5,243 nucleotides of DNA from NCBI GenBank assembly GCA_023403475.1, contig JAEYEL010000166.1:1-5243 (forward strand), in the 5' to 3' direction. How positions within the stretch are numbered: position 1 is the first letter of the stretch; each line of letters begins with the position of its first letter. The translations under genes were made by a program, and so were the position numbers. A model generated the notes under the pieces. The model had not been told where the DNA came from. It did not search any database and worked only from the letters and a program-made list of their open reading frames with translations. This document shows positions 5,150-5,243 of the stretch, one piece after another. The stretch comes from Actinomycetes bacterium. GTDB taxonomy: Bacteria; Actinomycetota; Coriobacteriia; Coriobacteriales; Eggerthellaceae.

Positions 5150-5243
5150 ATGTCTGCCGAAGAGGAATCCATCCAGATGGCGCTAAGGACGGGCGAAGCC
5201 GTCATCAGCAGCGCCTCCCAGCTCGTCCAGCTCATCCTACAGG
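5150..5243 (+). CDS. Start of a small unrecognised protein (cut by right edge)
   Basis: An open frame begins at the ATG at 5150, preceded by GGGAG four bases upstream, and runs off the right edge after 31 residues, starting MSAEEESIQMALRTGEAV. The visible part is an acidic N-terminus followed by a predicted amphipathic helix (residues 8-31), without signal peptide. The pattern (a short acidic start, then an 'ALRTGEAVISSASQLVQLIL' helix) is reminiscent of PcfB/DUF3801-type conjugation accessory proteins of Gram-positive integrative elements, but too little is present to assign it. It is transcribed away from the HTH gene's stop by 168 bases, with its own TATAAT and leader. Confidence 0.6.
   Translation, partial: MSAEEESIQMALRTGEAVISSASQLVQLILQ

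Overview
The window comes from a GC-rich bacterial chromosome. The AddA/AddB pair, the CCA-encoding tRNA-Glu, the short intergenic spacers and the high GC content fit a high-GC Gram-positive such as an actinobacterial or coriobacterial gut organism. That placement is an inference from style, not from a marker gene.

Left half (1-3580, minus strand): a two-gene recombination-repair operon. addB, encoding the nuclease/scaffold subunit of the AddAB helicase-nuclease, is complete. It runs straight into addA, encoding the UvrD-type helicase subunit, through a one-base TAATG stop/start overlap. addA is cut off by the left edge after about 165 codons. Together they would resect double-strand breaks for RecA loading. 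addB carries an unusual in-frame 15-bp tandem repeat encoding an Ala/Pro/Asn linker.

Middle (3581-3936): a divergent intergenic region with a good sigma-70 promoter, then tRNA-Glu(CUC) with encoded CCA, then a strong intrinsic terminator.

Right part (3937-5243, plus strand): sparse, small-gene DNA of a different character. It holds a 113-aa unrecognised protein with a low-complexity basic N-terminus, a 66-aa excisionase-like/MerR-like helix-turn-helix protein with a perfect Shine-Dalgarno, and the first 31 codons of another small protein that runs off the right edge. The three spacers (3937-4181, 4524-4780, 4982-5149) carry no convincing gene but hold repeats and dyads: three GGCACA motifs at 10-11 bp spacing inside a nested inverted repeat, a palindrome, two tandem 16-bp iterons just before the HTH gene, and a hairpin-rich leader that could mask a ribosome binding site. 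A tRNA 3' end followed by an excisionase-like gene and repeat-rich spacers is the usual look of the edge of an integrative element (prophage, ICE or genomic island) inserted in the tRNA gene. No integrase, relaxase or unambiguous att pair lies inside the window, so this remains an inference.

Nothing here can be called a new biological system with confidence. The parts most worth a second look are the iteron/HTH module, the candidate switch leader before the last gene and the tRNA-proximal structured site.
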